A stretch of 64,000 bases of DNA, from NCBI GenBank assembly GCA_023053545.1, contig JAKZAN010000006.1, positions 8,257,851 to 8,321,850 on the forward strand. The letters are read 5' to 3'. This document shows positions 61,579-64,000 of the stretch, piece by piece. The position numbers and the translations under genes are program-made. Positions within the stretch are counted from its first letter, which is position 1. Each line of letters starts with the position of its first letter. Under the pieces are notes generated by a model. That model searched no databases. It was not told where the DNA came from and was given only the letters and a program-made list of their open reading frames with translations. This DNA comes from Lepidurus packardi. Its lineage: Eukaryota; Arthropoda; Branchiopoda; Notostraca; Triopsidae.

Positions 61579-63093
61579 ATGCATCCAGCGTTGGAATTAT
61601 TGTGGGGAATTCTTTCTATATTTTATTATTGGTTAGCCGCATTAGTGAAGTGTTTTATTCCTCTTCAATATCGCGCAAAAAACGTCAAAGGACAGATCGT
61701 GCTTATAACTGGTGCAGGGAGTGGCATTGGTCGTATGCTAGCACTCGGGTTTGCTAATTTAGGAGCCAAAGTGGTTTGTTGGGACGTGAATAGAACAGGT
61801 GAAATATCCCTGCTTTTGAAAATAACAAATATTTTAAACAAAATAATTGTTTTGGTTCTTTAGGCAATGAAGAAACTGTGCGGCTCGTACGGATGTCTGG
61901 TATGGGTGCTATTAAACTAGTTTCGCAGTGCTAGGATAATGTTTGTTCATGTGCTAATATCTTTTTTTGATGGCACTGTTTGCTGGATTCCGCTTTGAAC
62001 TTATCGGAAAAGAGCAAGATTGCCGTTTGTTTAGCCTGGTCATTTAGCAAACAGCTCTTTGTAAATTTCGACAATCAGTTGCATACATAGCGTGTTGCTA
62101 CGATTCGTAATAATAATAACTTTATGACGGTGCAGGTGGTGAAGCATGTGGCTATATTGTCGACCTGTGCGTGCGGGAAAAGATTTATGAAACCGCAGAC
62201 AAAGTAAAACGTGAAGTTGGAAAGGTAGAGCACTTTAACCCCATTTTTTCCCATTATTAATAAAGAAACCTATTTAGGTTAACATTCTGATCAATAATGC
62301 CGGAGTGGTCACAGGTCGAAACATTTTGGATTGCAGTGATACAGAAATTCAGCAAACGTTTGATGTAAACATTATGGCCCACTTTTGGGTAATGTATTTA
62401 TTCTTATTACACTCAATTCACACTATATTATTGAACGTTTCAGACGGTGAAAGCCTTTTTACAAGACATGTTGCTTGCGGAAAGCGGTCATATTGTTACA
62501 ATTGCATCCCTAGCTGGTCTAACCGGATGTAGTCAGTTAGTGGATTATTGTGCTTCTAAGTTTGCAGCAGTTGGCTTTGACTCTGCTTTACGAACAGAAC
62601 TTTTTGTAAGTCATTAAAAAGCAGAGAAATTCATTTAATAATAGCCATCTCTGTTACATTACATGCATTGCAGGTGGAGGGTAGGAAAGGAATCAAAACT
62701 ACAGTTGTGTGTCCTTTCTTTGTGCAAACTCCACTATTCGATGGAATTACTTCTAGGTATATCGCTAATTCCTATAAAGGGCTAATTAATTGAAAACTTC
62801 AAAATCTTTCTTTTCAAAAAGTGTACTGCCTATCTTACAAGCGGATCAAGTTGCGCAGGACACTATTGAAGGAATTATAACTAATCAGCAAATGGTTATG
62901 CTTCCCAAATACAGTTCTGTACTTATAGGCTTACAATGGTAAATAGTTAAATATCCTAATCAAGCTGCTTTAGCGTTTGTTATTGCGTTCTAGGATCATG
63001 CCCATTAGCTCCAGCTTGCGTTGCATGAAAGCTTTCGGTCTTGATAATTCCATGAAGACATTTCAAGGGTATGCGGCCAAGAAACAGAGCTAG
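61579..63093 (+). CDS. SDR16C-like short-chain dehydrogenase (retinol dehydrogenase type)
   Basis: Eight exons (61579-61798, 61864-61899, 62136-62224, 62278-62388, 62444-62605, 62674-62756, 62822-62938, 62994-63093) give 305 residues, the usual length for SDR16C5/DHRS3/RDH10 relatives. An N-terminal membrane helix (LLWGILSIFYYWLAALVKC) precedes the Rossmann motif TGAGSGIG. WDVNRTGNE is consistent with an adenine-binding Asp, NNAG is intact, and the catalytic Ser (IASLAG), Tyr and Lys (YCASK) are all present. The C-terminal FGLDNSMKTFQG matches the SDR16C tail. These enzymes oxidise retinols or reduce retinals, or act on related lipids, at the ER or lipid droplets (family knowledge); the exact substrate is not determined. 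The second coding exon is only 36 bases. It lies about 590 bases after the SLC22 stop on the same strand. Confidence 0.92.
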
Positions 63094-64000
63094 AACTTTG
63101 TCCTACCTCACAGTCAAGTGATTATTTATTTTCATTACGGAGCACTTTTGGTGATCTACTCAGGCGTTTAATACCTCATGGCTTCACATGTTTTCTTCCA
63201 ATTGCAGGAATCGACGCGTTGTAGCCCGTTACTGAGTGGTTCGCCAAGATAGCCACGAGCTTCTTCCAGTTAATTTGTTGTAGACAAAACAGACCCATTA
63301 ATACAACCACTGTTTATTCAATTTAGTAGAAAGTTCGTATTACAAACGGGTTGATAATGCATTGGTCCTATTTTTTACGTATTTCTTTGCAACACAACAT
63401 AATAGTGCCTAAAATAACATCAAATTCAACATAGGTAACATAATCGATCTTGTTAACTAGCCTTGGTTAGAACATGATTTGACATCCTAAATAAAATAAC
63501 AATTGTAACTAAATAAGATAAATAACGCGTGTAACCAACGCCGACGTATAGGTTGGTACATGTGACGGGCAAGACTTAATGAAAAATAAAACGACGAATT
63601 CAAACAAATCTTCAATGAAGTCGTTAAGTCACAAACAAAGTTAGAAACGCCTTTGTTGCCATGCCCCAACGAAAACGTCTGTATTTTCGTGTACGGCGAT
63701 TATGAAGTAGAAACAATTGTCGAAAGGTCTCAAGTCAGGCAACAGGTTAGGCCAGGTCAGGTTTTTACTTCTGGACTGTGTCAATTTAAAGCCGTTTTAC
63801 GGGGGTCTGCAGAAAACGTATTCTTTCTTAGCTGTCATGTCAGGGTGAGTTTCTGGACTAGTTTTACAACGTAACAGCCCAGTATGGCAACGCGACACAA
63901 GGACGACTCGACAAAACGACTACGTATACGTACTCTTTCAATGGACCAAAGCATTTTCGAGTTCAAAAAGTCTCTGCTTATAGGTTAGGTTAGGTTTTCA
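63094..64000. other. Right edge, no recognised gene
   Basis: Presumed SDR 3' UTR, then AT-rich sequence. GGTTAGG-type runs occur at 63744-63765 and at the very end (63984-63998, three TTAGG-like steps). A 73-codon frame at 63653 has no recognisable domain. Confidence 0.45.

Noticed and set aside
63984-63998. Telomeric repeat at the window end
   Set aside because: Only about three TTAGG-like steps are present, and similar short runs occur at 34500 and 63744 inside the sequence.

Overview
The window is nuclear DNA of an invertebrate animal. Conserved animal genes are split by many very short GT-AG introns (mostly about 45-110 bases), and gene-dense blocks alternate with AT-rich stretches full of small inverted-repeat elements. 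The lineage is not resolved. Short TTAGG-like runs and a baculovirus-F/errantivirus-type envelope remnant are compatible with an arthropod or other ecdysozoan, but that is inference. All gene models were built by hand by joining exons so that the reading frame closes across every splice. Seven host genes close to an exact multiple of three from start to stop.

Layout. Positions 1-7.3 kb hold no confident gene; they carry local duplications, a LINE fragment and simple repeats. A 17-exon minus-strand gene (19.6 to 7.3 kb) encodes a scaffold of about 2,082 residues that ends in PDZ-PH-PH. From 19.7 to 24.9 kb I see almost nothing. RCC1L (minus, 26.9 to 24.9 kb) and FAM8A1 (plus, 28.7-29.8 kb) are divergent, with a pogo/Tigger-like element between them.

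From 30.7 to 43.75 kb lies one mobile unit of about 13 kb. It has matching termini of the form TGTTG...CAACA, two near-identical inverted arms of 2,388 bp, an integrase-type transposase fused to a cysteine-rich CXC array, a PHD-finger gene, the same small PSI-like membrane-protein gene in both arms, and a broken envelope-fusion-protein gene on the right shoulder. Its right terminus is about 120 bp upstream of the start codon of LRR1 (43.9-45.3 kb).

A region of degenerate repeats follows (two inverted-repeat elements and a LINE tail), then a run of plus-strand host genes: an ATF2/ATF7-type bZIP factor (50.6-52.8 kb), a RagC/D GTPase (53.2-54.7 kb), an SLC22 transporter (58.2-61.0 kb) and an SDR16C/retinol-dehydrogenase-like enzyme (61.6-63.1 kb).

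The host genes are housekeeping or signalling genes (mitochondrial ribosome/GTPase biology, ERAD, replisome unloading, stress transcription, mTORC1 nutrient sensing, solute transport, retinoid/lipid oxidoreduction) and do not form a pathway. The 13-kb element is the candidate undescribed system: a Ginger/KRBA2-class DNA transposon that appears to have gathered chromatin-reader, DNA-binding, membrane-protein and viral-envelope modules.
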